The notes: generated by a model from the letters alone, not told the origin. Numbered from the stretch's first letter, positions 47,886 to 60,831 are shown. The stretch: DNA of 64,000 nt from Neocallimastix lanati (nom. inval.) (GCA_016946835.1 JACVTC010000014.1:742501-806500), one strand, 5' to 3'. Translations and numbers: made by a program.

Positions 47886-48160
47886 TGTAATCAGCTCAGA
47901 TTATTTGGCTGACTTTACTCAGCTCAAAATATTATTATTCATTTGGCTGACTTTATTCAGCTCAGAGTATTTTTAACCATTTGGCTGACTTTACTCAGCT
48001 CAAAATATTTTAACCATTTGGCTGACTTTACTCAGCTCAAAATATTTTAACCATTTGGCTGACTTTACTCAGCTCAAAATATTTTAACCATTTGGCTGAC
48101 TTTACTCAGCTCAAAGTATTTTTGTTCATTTTGCTGACTTTACTCAGCTCAAAATATTTT
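47886..48160 (-). repeat. Seven hairpin-forming tandem repeats in the copia leader
   Basis: Seven units of about 37 bp contain TTGGCTGACTTTACTCAGCT or a close variant, spaced by AT-rich linkers, plus a partial unit at 47891. Each core is an inverted repeat, GCTGA...TCAGC with outer TTG...CAA, so the leader RNA can form a row of small stem-loops. They lie between the 5' LTR and the start of gag. Confidence 0.88.
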
Positions 48161-48533
48161 TGCTATTATTTTTATTTATATTTTATTATAAATGATATTT
48201 GTATTTGTTTATTTAATTTTTAATTCATCTAAATTTAATATCACATTATGTTGTAAGATTTCTTGAAAAAAAAATTAATATCATTGAAATATATTTCTTA
48301 TTTTGAACACATTAGGTTGAGTTATAGTTTTTGTTTAAGTTATATGTTTAAGATTTATATAAGAGTAAACGTTAAAAAAAAAAAAAGGAGTTTTTTTTTT
48401 TTTAATTTTAAAACTTTTGAACATTTATGACAAAAAAAATATCATTGTTTATATGATCCAAAAAAAAAAATAAAAAAATATAAATATTTATCTTTTGTTA
48501 TAGCTCAATCTGAGGAGATTGAGACTCTTAATC

Positions 48534-48717
48534 TATTAACTCAGATGAAAGATTAACAATTCATATTATATTTTCGTATTTATTTATTTATAAAAGTGTT
48601 AAGTAAAAATAAAAATAAAAAATACATAATGCTTATTTTATACATTTAGATAATTAATTCTATTGGTTAAATATATTAAATATTAATTCTTATATTTGAT
48701 ATTTATCTCATTTCACA
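48534..48717 (-). repeat. Copia 5' LTR
   Basis: 184 bp, apparently identical to 42696-42879. The right copy of the target duplication, TATTT, follows at 48718-48722. Confidence 0.95.
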
Positions 48718-48722
48718 TATTT

Positions 48723-49039
48723 TTATAAATTTTCCATTTTTATTAATAAAAAAAAAAAATTATTTTATTTTTATTTTATTTTATTTAATCTGTTCTTTAT
48801 ATTCATATTCTAGTATTTATTATATTTTTTTTTCGAAGTTAATTATAATATTATATTTTTTTATAGATATGTAATATGTATTATTAATGGAAACTTTATA
48901 TTCTTTTATATTATATTTTATTTATAAATCTTTTTTTTTTTTTTTTTCTAAAGAGGACAAAAAAAATAAAAAATTTTTTCCTTTTTTTTTTTTTTTTTTT
49001 TTTATTATTAGTAAAATTAATTTTATTATTTAATTAATA

Positions 49040-49071
<32 letters not shown>

Positions 49072-49184
49072 AATTCAAAAATCAAGAATCAAAAATAAAA
49101 AAAATCATATTAATAAAAATAATTAATTATTATTATTGTGGGCTTATTTATATTAAAAAAAAAAAAAAAAAATTAAATAGTAAT
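48723..49184. other. Distal upstream region of ankyrin copy 3, then low complexity
   Basis: 48718-48815 continues the family upstream region (TTTTCCATTTTTATTAATAA and AATCTGTTCTTTATATTCAT as at 38833-38915). Then follow poly(T), a poly(A/T) palindromic patch near 48955-49010, an (AT)n run near 49040-49070 and a poly(A) near 49155. No gene. Confidence 0.6.
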
Positions 49185-50004
49185 ATCCGCTTCATATTTT
49201 TTTAAAAATTTTATTTATATCAGCTCCATATTTTTCTATGCATTTTATTTATATCAGCCTCATGTTCTTCTAAATATTCTATTATTTTCTTATGTCTACT
49301 TCGGCATGCACTAAATAATGGAGTTTCACCATATCTATTTTCTTCTTTATTTATATCAACTCCATGTTCTACTAAATACACTACCAATTCCTTATTTCCA
49401 CTTTGGCATGCTTTAAATATTGTTATATCACCATCTTCATTTTCCCTATTTATGATAGCTCCATGTTCTACTAAATATTCTACTATTTCTTTATTTCCAG
49501 TATAACATACATCAAATAATGGTGACCTACCAAATTCATCTGTTTTATTAAAATCTATTACATGTTCTATTAAATATTGTGTTAAATGCTTATTTTTATT
49601 TTCAATTGTATTATTTAAATATGAAATAGTAGAGATGAGTCCTTGATAAAAATATTTATAATATATTTTTGGTATCTTATATTGTTTATCAGATACTTTG
49701 ATTTTGATTTCTTAGGAGAGATAGATATTTTACTTTTATATTGATAAAATAACCATTTAATAAATTCATTATCATAAAATTTTAAATTATTAAAAATGAT
49801 ATCTAAAACTTCAAATTTATTATCATTTATTAATTTTTTTATTAACGAAGAGGATATGTATAAATCATTGATATTAAGTTTTATTATAACCTCTGATTTA
49901 TTTATTTTAAGTCTATTTTTATTATATGCTTCCAATACAATATCTCTCTTATTCGTATTATTGGTACTAAAAATTAATTTGTTATTATCTTTCTGATAAA
50001 TCAT
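49185..50004 (-). pseudogene. Ankyrin family copy 4 (broken)
   Basis: The N-terminal domain is open from 50004 to about 49700. A replaced or rearranged segment near 49630-49700 then breaks the frame, where copies 1 and 3 have SNCSKKEATTTIS. Three to four diverged ankyrin repeats follow in another frame (SPLFDVCYTGNKEIVEYLVEHG, NKELVVYLVEHGVDINKEEN, GETPLFSACRSRHKKIIEYL), running out near 49185. The upstream flank is almost identical to that of copy 1. Confidence 0.82.
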
Positions 50005-51053
50005 TTTGAATTTTAACTAATATTAATATTATTGAAAAATATTTATTATTTATCCTAAGATATTTAAATAATATATAAAATCAAAATATATTAAATTTTA
50101 TGTTTAATTTAAAAAAAAAACATATATAAATAAATGTTAATTGTAATTAAATATGTATGTTTTTTATTTTATATTTAATTTTTATTTTTATTTATATATA
50201 ATAAAATAAAAAAAAATTAAATAAAAATAAAATAAAAATAAATAAATTTTTAAGTTTATTTCTAATGTTTTTTTTTCGTTTTTGGACATAACCAATAAAT
50301 TTTTTAATAAATTTATTTGAAATATTTAAAAAAAAAAAAATTTTTTTTATTTTTTAATTTTTAATTTCATTTTGGAATAATTAAAATTATATTTTTATAA
50401 ATTTTCCATTATTATTAATAAAAAAAAAATTATTTTATTTTATTATATTCTATTTTATCTTTTTTTGAAGTTAATTATAGTAATACTATTTATTTAATTG
50501 ATATGTAATAAAATTTTATTAATGAATACTTTATATTCTTTTTTTTTTTTATTATTATCATTTTTTATTTAAAAATTTTTTTCTTTAATTTTAATTTTAA
50601 GAAGACAAAAAAAAAAAAAAAAAAAAATAATAATATATAAAATTAAAACAGAATTTATAATTAAATTATATAAACTTAAATTGTCAAATAGTAATGACCA
50701 TGACCTAAATTGGTTATTATCACCTTATTATATTTTTACAGAATAAATTCTTATATAAATAATTATTAATGAAATAATTAAAAATAATAATAATAAATAA
50801 ATAAAATAATAAATAAAAAATCATAATAATAAAAATATAGATAGAATATTTATTAATAAATTTTAATTTTAATTAAAATAATATATATATATATATATAT
50901 ATAATCATTCTTTCTTCATTGATGTATTTTATAATTATGAATTTATATAATTATAATAATAATAATAATTCTTTTAAAAACACTCCAAAAAAAATATTTT
51001 CTCTTATTTCTTTTTTTTTTTTTTTAATATTTATTCAAAAGTTCATTTTTCAT

Positions 51054-51097
<44 letters not shown>

Positions 51098-51239
51098 TTA
51101 ATAAAATTAATTTTTTTACTTAATTAGTAAAGAAAAAAAAAAATTTCAAAAAATAAGAAATAAAAAATCATATTAATAAAAATTATTAATTATTATTATT
51201 GTTGTTTGCTTATTTATATTTAGAAAAAAATTTTTAAAT
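50005..51239. other. Copy 4 upstream region and AT-rich spacer
   Basis: 50005-50430 is the conserved ankyrin upstream region. Beyond it lie poly(A) near 50607-50627, an AT-rich stretch with one less repetitive island (GTAATGACCATGACCTAAATTGG near 50689-50712), an (AT)n run near 50880-50902, and poly(T) of about 39 bases at 51057-51096. I found no gene. Confidence 0.6.
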
Positions 51240-51790
51240 AGTGATATTAGCTTCATGTTTTTCTAAATATTTTATTAATTATATATTTCCACCTTTTGTA
51301 TACATAATATAATGGGGTACTTTTCTAATTTTTCATTTTATTTATATCACTCCATGTTCTTTTAAATATTTTACCAATTCTTTGTTTCCATTTCTACATG
51401 CATAAAATAATAGTGTTTCACCATGCTTATCTTATTTATTTATATCAGCTCTATGTTCTACAAAATATTCTACTAATTCTTTATTTCCTTCAAAACATGT
51501 TCTATTAAAATCTATTACATATTCTATTAGATATTGTGTTAAATGCTTATTTTTATCTTTAATTGCATTATTTAAATATGAAATAGTAGTGGTTGCTTCT
51601 TTCTCATAACAATTATTTTCTGGTATCTTATATTGTATATCAGAAATTTTTTGATTTAATTCCTTAGGAGCAATAGATATTTTATTTTTATTTTGATAAA
51701 GTAACAATTTAATAAATTCATTATTATAAAATAATTATTAAAAATAATATCTAAAATCTCAAATTTGTTATCATTTTTTAATTTTTTTTA
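51240..51790 (-). pseudogene. Ankyrin family copy 5 (fragment)
   Basis: It retains part of the N-terminal domain (KNKISIAPKELNQKISD, CYEKEATTTISYLNN) from about 51790 to 51560, and remnants of two or three repeats down to 51240. The first third of the N-terminal domain and the start are missing, and a deletion joins the pre-repeat region directly to a repeat (FNRTCFEGNKELVEY). It is more diverged than the other copies. Confidence 0.8.
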
Positions 51791-52152
51791 TTAAGCAAAT
51801 TTTTTTTTTTTTTATAAAGGGAAGAGAATACACTTTCATAATTTTATTAAATTTATTATAAAAAAAAAAAATACATGTATGTAAAAACATCATTTATTAA
51901 GCAAAATAAATGAATAAATTAATAAATAAATAAAATTTTTTCTGAAAATGGCGAATTAATATATAAAATCATTATTTTTTTTGAAATTTATCACGTTTTT
52001 AAGTATTTTTAATAATTATTATTATATTAATTGTGCCATTTTTTTATTAGTATTTTTTAAATAATTAATATAAAAAAACTATAAAAGCCACGTTTCGAAA
52101 TTAAGAAATTTACATAAATATTTAAAGTCACGGTCCGAAATGCAACACTCAC
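51791..52152. mobile_element. Orphan MULE-type terminus
   Basis: At 52120-52152 the sequence reads GTCACGGTCCGAAATGCAAC then ACTC. On the minus strand this is GAGTGTTGCATTTCGGACC, which fits the tip plus GCATTTCG pattern of the MULE ends here. A further inner CGTTTCGAAATTAAG lies near 52090. No matching left end or transposase was found next to it. The rest of the interval is AT-rich. MULE-C starts only about 25 bp further on. Confidence 0.5.
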
Positions 52153-52502
52153 ATCTACAAGTTAGATGGTTATTATGGGGTATGTCATTTCGAAAATTTT
52201 TATTACATAAATTTGTATTTTGTTGTAGTGTATTTCGGAAAACATGGCGTATTATAATGTAATAAATAAATAAATGAATAAATAAATTATAAATGAATAA
52301 ATAAATTTTTAAATAATAATAAAAATAATTAAGACAAACGTTTATTATGACTAAAAAAATTTTTTTTAGAAAATTAAATAAAAATATATATATAAATATA
52401 TAATTACTACATATATAAAATAATTATTATATTTTTTTTATTTTATTTTAAATATTATTAATTATTATTAATACATTAATACCTTTTTTATATTATCAAC
52501 AG

Positions 52503-55500
52503 AAAATACAGATTGAATAAAATAAAATAAAATGAAATAAAATAAAATAAAATAAATAGTAGAAACATAAATATAAGTACAGATTGAATAAAACAAAATA
52601 AAATAAAACAAAATAAAATAAAATAAAATAAAATGAAATAAAATAAAATAAAATAAATAGTAGAATATCAAATATAAAGTATAGATCGAATAAAATAAAA
52701 TAAAATAAAATAAAATAAAATAAAATAAATAGTAGAATATCAAATATAAAGTATAGATCGAATAAAATAAAATAAAATAAAATAAAATAAAATAAATAGT
52801 AGAATATCAAATATAAAGTATAGATCGAATAAAATAAAATAAAATAAAATAAAATAAAATAAATAGTAGAATATCAAATATAAAGAATAGATCGAATAAA
52901 ATAAAATAAAATAAAATAAAATAAATAGTAGAATATCAAATATAAAGAATAGATCGAATATAATAAAATAAAATAAAATAAAATAAAATAAATAGTAGAA
53001 TATCAAATATAAAGTATAGATCGAATAAAAAAAAATAAAATGAAATGAAATAAAATAAAATAAAATAAATAGTAGAAACATAAATATAAGTACAGATTGA
53101 ATAAAATAAAATAAAATAAAATAAATAGTAGAATATCAAATATAAAGTATAGATCGAATAAAATAAAATAAAATAAAATAAAATAAATAGTAGAATATCA
53201 AATATAAAGTATAGATCGAATAAAATAAAATAAAATAAAATAAAATAAAATAAATAGTAGAATATCAAATATAAAGTATAGATCGAATAAAATAAAATAA
53301 AATAAAATAAATAGTAGAATATCAAATATAAAGTATAGATCGAATAAAATAAAATAAAATAAAATAAAATAAAATAAAATAAAATAAATAGTAGAAACAT
53401 AAATATAAGTACAGATTGAATAAAATAAAATAAAATAAAATAAATAGTAGAAACATAAATATAAGTACAGATTGAATAAAATAAAATAAATAAAATAAAA
53501 TAAATAAAATAAAATAAAATAAAATAAAATAAAATAAAATAAAATAAAATAAAATAAAATAAAATAAAATAAAATAAAATAAAATAAAATAAAATAAAAT
53601 AAAATAAAATAAATAAAATAAAATAAAATAAAATAAATAAAATAAAATAAAATAAAATAAAATAAAATAAAATAAAATAAAATAAAATAAAATAAAATAA
53701 AATAAAATAAAATAAATAAAATAAAATAAAATAAATAGTAGATTATAAATATAAATTACAGATTGAATAAAATAAAATAAAATAAAATAAAATAAAATAA
53801 AATAAAATAAAATAAAATAAAATAAAATAAAATAAAATAAAATAAAATAAAATAAAATAAAATAAAATAAAATAAAATAAAATAAATAGTAGATTATAAA
53901 TATAAATTACAGATTGAATAAAATAAAATAAAATAAAATAAAATAAATAGTAGATTATAAATATAAATTACAGATTGAATAAAATAAAATAAAATAAAAT
54001 AAAATAAAATAAAATAAATAGTAGATTATAAATATAAATTACAGATTGAATAAAATAAAATAAAATAAAATAAATAGTAGATTATAAATATAAATTACAG
54101 ATTGAATAAAATAAAATAAAATAAAATAAATAGTAGATTATAAATATAAATTACAGATTGAATAAAATAAAATAAAATAAAATAAATAGTAGATTATAAA
54201 TATAAATTACAGATTGAATAAAATAAAATAAAATAAAATAAAATAAAATAAATAGTAGATTATAAATATAAATTACAGATTGAATAAAATAAAATAAAAT
54301 AAAATAAATAGTAGATTATAAATATAAATTACAGATTGAATAAAATAAAATAAAATAAAATAAAATAAAATAAATAGTAGATTATAAATATAAATTACAG
54401 ATTGAATAAAATAAAATAAAATAAATAGTAGATTATAAATATAAATTACAGATTGAATAAAATAAAATAAAATAAAATAAATAGTAGATTATATATATAA
54501 ATTATAGATTGAATAAAATAAAATAAATAGTAGATTATAAATATAAATTACAGATTGAATAAAATAAAATAAAATAAAATAAAATAAATAGTAGATTATA
54601 AATATAAATTATAGATTGAATAAAATAAAATAAAATAAAATAAATAGTAGATTATAAATATAAATTACAGATTGAATAAAATAAAATAAAATAAAATAAA
54701 TAGTAGATTATAAATATAAATTACAGATTGAATAAAATAAAATAAAATAAAATAAAATAAAATAAATAGTAGATTATAAATATAAATTACAGATTGAATA
54801 AAATAAAATAAAATAAATAGTAGATTATAAATATAAATTACAGATTGAATAAAATAAAATAAAATAAAATAAATAGTAGATTATATATATAAATTATAGA
54901 TTGAATAAAATAAAATAAATAGTAGATTATAAATATAAATTACAGATTGAATAAAATAAAATAAAATAAAATAAATAGTAGATTATAAATATAAATTACA
55001 GATTGAATAAAATAAAATAAAATAAAATAAAATAAATAGTAGATTATAAATATAAATTATAGATTGAATAAAATAAAATAAAATAAAATAAATAGTAGAT
55101 TATAAATATAAATTACAGATTGAATAAAATAAAATAAAATAAAATAAATAGTAGATTATAAATATAAATTACAGATTGAATAAAATAAAATAAAATAAAA
55201 TAAAATAAAATAAATAGTAGATTATAAATATAAATTATAGATTGAATAAAATAAAATAAAATAAAATAAATAGTAGATTATAAATATAAATTATAGATTG
55301 AATAAAATAAAATAAAATAAAATAAATAGTAGATTATAAATATAAATTACAGATTGAATAAAATAAAATAAAATAAAATAAATAGTAGATTATATATATA
55401 AATTATAGATTGAATAAAATAAAATAAATAGTAGATTATAAATATAAATTACAGATTGAATAAAATAAAATAAAATAAAATAAATAGTAGATTATAAATA

Positions 55501-55745
55501 TAAATTACAGATTGAATAAAATAAAATAAAATAAAATAAAATAAATAGTAGATTATAAATATAAATTATAGATTGAATAAAATAAAATAAAATAAAATAA
55601 ATAGTAGATTATAAATATAAATTACAGATTGAATAAAATAAAATAAAATAAAATAAATAGTAGATTATAAATATAAATTACAGATTGAATAAAATAAAAT
55701 AAAATAAAATAAAATAAAATGAAATAAAATGAAATAAAATAAAAT
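52503..55745. repeat. 3.2-kb minisatellite with higher-order structure in MULE-C
   Basis: Around 60 units each have a short core followed by a variable (AAAAT)n run. Three core types occur in blocks: AGAAACATAAATATAAGTAC, AGAATATCAAATATAAAGTA and, from 53735 on, AGATTATAAATATAAATTAC. A rarer core AGATTATATATATAAATTAT recurs at 54484, 54876 and 55385 with the same following units, showing duplication of blocks of about 392 and 509 bp. Pure (TAAAA)n runs lie at about 53500-53735 and 53770-53885. No coding function; the long open frames here are repeat artefacts. Confidence 0.95.
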
Positions 55746-56509
55746 ATAATAATTATTTTATATATATAGGAACCTTATATATTTTAATTTTTTTTCATTT
55801 ATTTTTCTAAAAAAAAAAATTTAGTTATAATAATGTTTGTCTTTTAATTATTATATTTTATTATAGTAAATAAAAAAATTTAAATGAAAAGTAAATAATT
55901 TTAATTATTTATAATTCATATTTTCATAAACGATATATATATATATATTAATTTGAATTATATAAGAATTAAAAATTAAAACAATAAGAGTTGAATAATT
56001 GATCCTATGAAAATAATTAATTATTTGCATAGTAATATTTATAATGTTTGATCAATATGAATCAATTATTATTAAAATATAATAATAACAATTAATAAAA
56101 TAATAAAAATCTTTTATTGAATTTAATAGCATAATTAATTTTGAAAAGTATATTGATATTAATAAAATTTATAATTTTATAATATTGATATTGATATTAA
56201 TAAAATTTATAATTATATAATATTGATATTGATATTAATAAAATTTATAATTATATAATATTGATATTGATATTAATAAAATTTTAACTAGTATCAAATA
56301 AATCGGTTTTAGTTATAAATTATTTAATAAAAATAACTAAAAGATAATTTCTATTAAGATTATTAAATAAACACAATAGGTAAATAAATTTGTATTTTTC
56401 TAGCATTTTTTTAAATTAAGATTATTTAATTATTATTTAAACGATTATAAATATAAATTTAAAATAAATAAATTTTTATTTTTCTATAATTTTTTTAAAT
56501 TAAGACTAT

Positions 56510-57942
56510 TTATTTTAAATTAATATTTATATCGTTTAAATAAATTAAACATTCTTTCCATAATTTAATTAATTCATTTCTGTTGCATCCATTATAAAAT
56601 AAATTTATTTCCTTACTTTTGTAATTTTCAATTAAAATTTTAATTTCATCAGTTGCACTAAATATTTTTTGCTTTTTTTTCCAAGTTCCTTTAGTTCTCC
56701 TTTAGTAATCATTATAAGATAAGTTTTCTTCTTTTAATATATATATTAATTTATAAAATAAATGTTTATTTGGAAATATATTATTTAAGTAGCTATTATA
56801 AGATTCTGATGCATTGTTTGTTAAATGCTCTATATTTTCATAATAATTCCAATTATTAACATTATACTTAAGTAAATAATTTTTATTAAAATATTCTAAA
56901 AATTGCTGAAAATTATTATACTTTTTTTTTTGATAAATTCTTTTTATTATAATATAAATATCAAATATATAGTTAGGGTTTATAAACGGTAAGTTCGAAA
57001 TAGCTTTATAATAAATATATACATCATTATTATTCTTCACTTCATGATAACATAATATATTTTTTTGTTTTTCTAATGATCTTTTGTAATGCCAAACACA
57101 ATATTTAATATTTATATTGGGAAAAACTTTTTTTGCGGCATTAGATATACCTTGTTCAAAATCACAATGAAAATTAATTGTAGTAATTAATGTATTACTC
57201 CTAAATTTATTTGCATTTTTTTTATTTCTTTAAATAATGTTTCATATGTAGATTGTTTTTTATTTTTTAATATAGAAATGGAAGTAGTGTAAAACATATT
57301 AAATTCTCCAACATAAGTTCTTGTTATAAATAACTGATAACTAAATTTCGGAGCTGCATAAAATGTACCGTCCGCAAATATATTTTTATGATAATTCGAA
57401 AATAAATATGCTTGGAATGGTGATTGAAAGATTATTAGATCAGTATTTTTAAATATCATAAAATTTTCATTTCTTTTCGTTTTATAATATTTTGATTCAA
57501 TGGGAATATCATCAAAACTTTTTATGTTTGGAGGAAATTGTTTATTTATATTTCTTATTATTAGGGATCTAATTGTATTATATTCGGGACATATAAGTCC
57601 CATTTCTTGAGAAACGGCATTAAATATATGTTTAGGTTTTATATCCATAGGAATGGAATTTTTCTTAATTTTTTCCTTAATTTTATGCTTTGCTACTGAT
57701 ATAGGCACATCAATTTCTTTTTCGAGATGGTTATGTAAACTTTCATATTTTAAAACCTTCTTTTTATCATTTAAAATAATTAAAGATTTACATTTATTTA
57801 AAGTCTTATATTCAGTACATCTATAAATTTTTGATTTATCTTTCCTTTGAAATGAAAAATTAAATTTGTATTTTTTATTAATAATAATTTGTTCATTTCC
57901 TCGATTTGTTTCACTTATTTCAATTTCTATATTGTCTTCCAT
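56510..57942 (-). pseudogene. MULE-C transposase (frameshift and nonsense)
   Basis: It is nearly identical in protein to the MULE-A transposase, with the FLYWCH-type finger and all of FADGTF, CDFEQGISNA, YCVWHYK and NNASESYNSYL present. One T is missing from a poly(T) stretch near 57213, shifting the frame after KKMQINLGVIH. A CAA codon has become TAA at 56703, after SYNDY. Only these two lesions separate it from an open frame, so the inactivation is recent. The N-terminal 251 residues remain open and could give a DNA-binding fragment without the complete catalytic site. Confidence 0.92.
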
Positions 57943-58776
57943 TAATAATTAAAATTTTTCAATAAAATATTTTAATAAATATACTTTTAAATGCTTTGAA
58001 ACTTTTTTTTTTTTTTTTTTAATATTTAAAATAATGAACCTTTTTTTAATTAATTATATAATTATTTAAATAATTATTTAATTATTAATTATTTAAATAT
58101 TAATAATTTATTATTTCTTTATTTACTATTTTATTTATTTATTTTTTTTTTATTTTTTATTTTATTTTTTTTATATTTTTAATGCTTAAAAAATAAAATT
58201 TTTATTTATTTTTATTTTATTTTTTAATATTTAAAAAATAAAAGTTTTCTTATTATTTTTATTTTATTTTTTAATGTTTAAAAAAAAGTTTTCTTATTTC
58301 TTATTTTTTTTTTTTTTTTTTTTTATTTTTTTAGCATTAAAAAATAAAATGTTTATTTATTTTTATTTTATTTTTCAATTTTTAAAAAAAAAGTTTTTTT
58401 ATTTCTTATTTTTTTTTTTATTTTTTAAATGTTAAATAGAAATACCTAACCTAATTATTATTTATTGAAGTGTTGTGTGTTGTATTTCGCCAAAAGTTGA
58501 ATTTCGTCCAGTTGAAATTCGCCAAATTCATGGTGGCTTATAATTTTACGTCATAAAATACCACCACGATTATTATTCACGCCATATTTTGAATATATGG
58601 TTTTTTAAAAATTGTAGAAACAAGCCACAAATTATGATACAATGAGATATGAGCCCCACGTAAGATTACGTGTTTGAAAATTTTTGAGAATTGTAATTTT
58701 ATTTATTTAATTAATTAATTATTATTCATTAAAATTTTAATAAAATTAAGTGGCTTAAAATTATAAGTATTTAAGC

Positions 58777-58830
58777 CATACAGCAAAATACTAATTTTTG
58801 TAATAAAAATTTTCGAAATGCACACTCCCC
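58777..58830 (-). repeat. MULE-C right terminal inverted repeat
   Basis: On the minus strand this reads GGGGAGTGTGCATTTCG, then AAAATTTTTATTACAAAAATT, matching the MULE-A right end with few changes and the left end at 52177-52235. Confidence 0.8.
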
Positions 58831-59451
58831 AAATATATTGTTCTAAAAAATAAATTAAATTTCAAAATATATAAAACAAAGTTTAAATGTAAAACAACAT
58901 AACTTTATTAAATATTTATTTTTTATATGAAAATATCTGTCTGATTATAACTATATAAAAATGTTTTATAATTTTATATTAAAATTTTCATTTCTAAATA
59001 TGGATAATTTAAGTTAATAAAATAGAATAATAAAATCAATATGCATTCTATATATGGATAATAAATGTTTATAAATATTATATACAATTACAAAATGATT
59101 ATGCATACCTTTCTATGCTTTATTAGTAAAAAGTCTATTTTTTTAATAAATTATTATTATTAACATCTAAAAAAATATTTTTAAGAAAGTTGTTAATTTA
59201 GGGATTATTCAAAACATACTTGAAAATATTATAATCGTTTAATATATTATAAATAGTGTTAAGAATAAACCATTTTCATCTCTTTTATAAAAACTTAATT
59301 TTTTATAAAAGAGATGAAAATGGTTTATTTTTAACACTATTTATAACATATATCATAAATCAAAGATCAATGTAATTTTTATGATATTCATTTAAATAAT
59401 AATCATTTAATCTAATGAAAAAAAAATATTTGATATAAATATTAAAAAGTC

Positions 59452-59517
<66 letters not shown>

Positions 59518-60831
59518 TAAAAATAACATTTTTTAAAGTATTTCATATTAATTTTTATATTAGACATTATTATAATTATTTATACTAATTTTTCTATGTA
59601 AAAATAATAAAAATTTTTATATTTTATAACTATGGTCTTTCAAATATAGAAGATATATTATTAAACCTAATCTTTTGAACCCATTGGCTATATTAAACAT
59701 TTTATTAAAAATTTTAATTAATAAAATGATTTAGCACAGAATCTTATTTATAATTATGATATTAATTACATTAATAATTATTTCATATAAAATAATATAA
59801 AATAATATAAACTAAAATATATTAAACATAATATATAATATATTTGTAAGAAATGGGATAAATTAATGTTGAAAGCATTATTTTAAACGTAACTATTATA
59901 TAATTTTAATTAATAATATTTTAATAATATTAATATTGTTTATGATGATATTACGAAAAATAAAAGATAAAGTTTCACTTTTATTAATGATTTTATATTT
60001 ATAATTTTTTTTACTCACTCTTATAAATGATTTTATATTTATAATATTTTTTTTACCCTCTTTATATTTATGTTTTTATTATTCTATTTTATTTAGATTT
60101 AATTTTTTCTTTTATTTTAAAAATTTTTAAAAGGATAATTATAAACTATTGTAATATAAATATAAATAATAGATTAGATGTTAAAAGATATAACAAAACT
60201 AACATAAATGTTATTATTTAATATGTTTTAATAATTCCGAAAAATGTAATTCTATTTTACTTAAAATTTATTTTAATATTAATTTTAATTATTATTTTAT
60301 TACTTAATAAATATTATTGAATTCAATTGATTTTGTATAAAATTTTATTAATAAATATTATTTTATTTTATTTTATTTTATTTTATATTAATAATAAATT
60401 ACTAATAAATTATTATGGTTTATAATTATTCTTAATTATTAAAGATATTTTAACGGTATTAATTTGAATAATTGTATTTTAATATTATAATTCAAAACAA
60501 AACAAACTATATTAAAAAAAAAAATAAAAAAGAAAAAACAAATCAATTTATATAATTTAAAAAGTTCAATTAAATAATAATTGTAATAAAGAAAATAAAG
60601 AAAATAATAATAATAAAAAGAAATAAACTTTACATTGAATATATATGAATGATAAATTCATATAAAATAAATAATTATTTTAAATCTTGTTATTATGTAG
60701 ATATTAAAATGGAATTCTATATCTTATAATAAATTAATAATTAAAATTTATATATAAATAAAGCAAAGTAAAAAAAAAGTAAAATAGCTATCTTATTATT
60801 ATTTTTTATTATATTATTTATAATATATATA

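Larger units (their letters stand above)
42696..48717 (-). mobile_element. Ty1/copia retrotransposon, apparently complete
   Basis: 6022 bp with two 184-bp LTRs that look identical, a leader of about 1.1 kb, one long polyprotein frame and a purine tract (GAGGGGGAG on the minus strand) next to the 3' LTR. The 5-bp target duplication TATTT lies at 42691-42695 and 48718-48722. Joining the flanks gives the uninterrupted sequence still present in ankyrin copies 1 and 4, which proves the boundaries. Identical LTRs and an open frame indicate a recent insertion. Confidence 0.96.
52177..58830 (-). mobile_element. MULE-C: expanded relative of MULE-A
   Basis: The left end is GGGGTATGTCATTTCG and the right end on the minus strand is GGGGAGTGTGCATTTCG, each continuing into the same 50-bp terminal sequence as MULE-A. 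The internal order is also the same: minisatellite, conserved 3' block, transposase on the minus strand, and a subterminal region with AATGCTTAAAAAATAAAA-type inverted repeats and TTTCGCCAAA/TTTCGTCCAG motifs (58485-58530). The total is 6.65 kb against 4.2 kb for MULE-A, almost all of the difference being the minisatellite. No 9-bp target duplication is visible. The transposase is broken. Confidence 0.88.

Noticed and set aside
52468-53400. Several minus-strand open frames of 90-150 codons (FILFYF/YLIFYYLF repeats)
   Set aside because: They are produced by the AAAAT minisatellite, whose 5-bp unit stays open in all frames; no start context, no other sequence.
53735-55700. Regular repeats with short variable spacers, superficially CRISPR-like
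   Set aside because: The 'spacers' are AAAAT runs of varying length, there are no cas genes, and the array lies inside a eukaryotic transposon.
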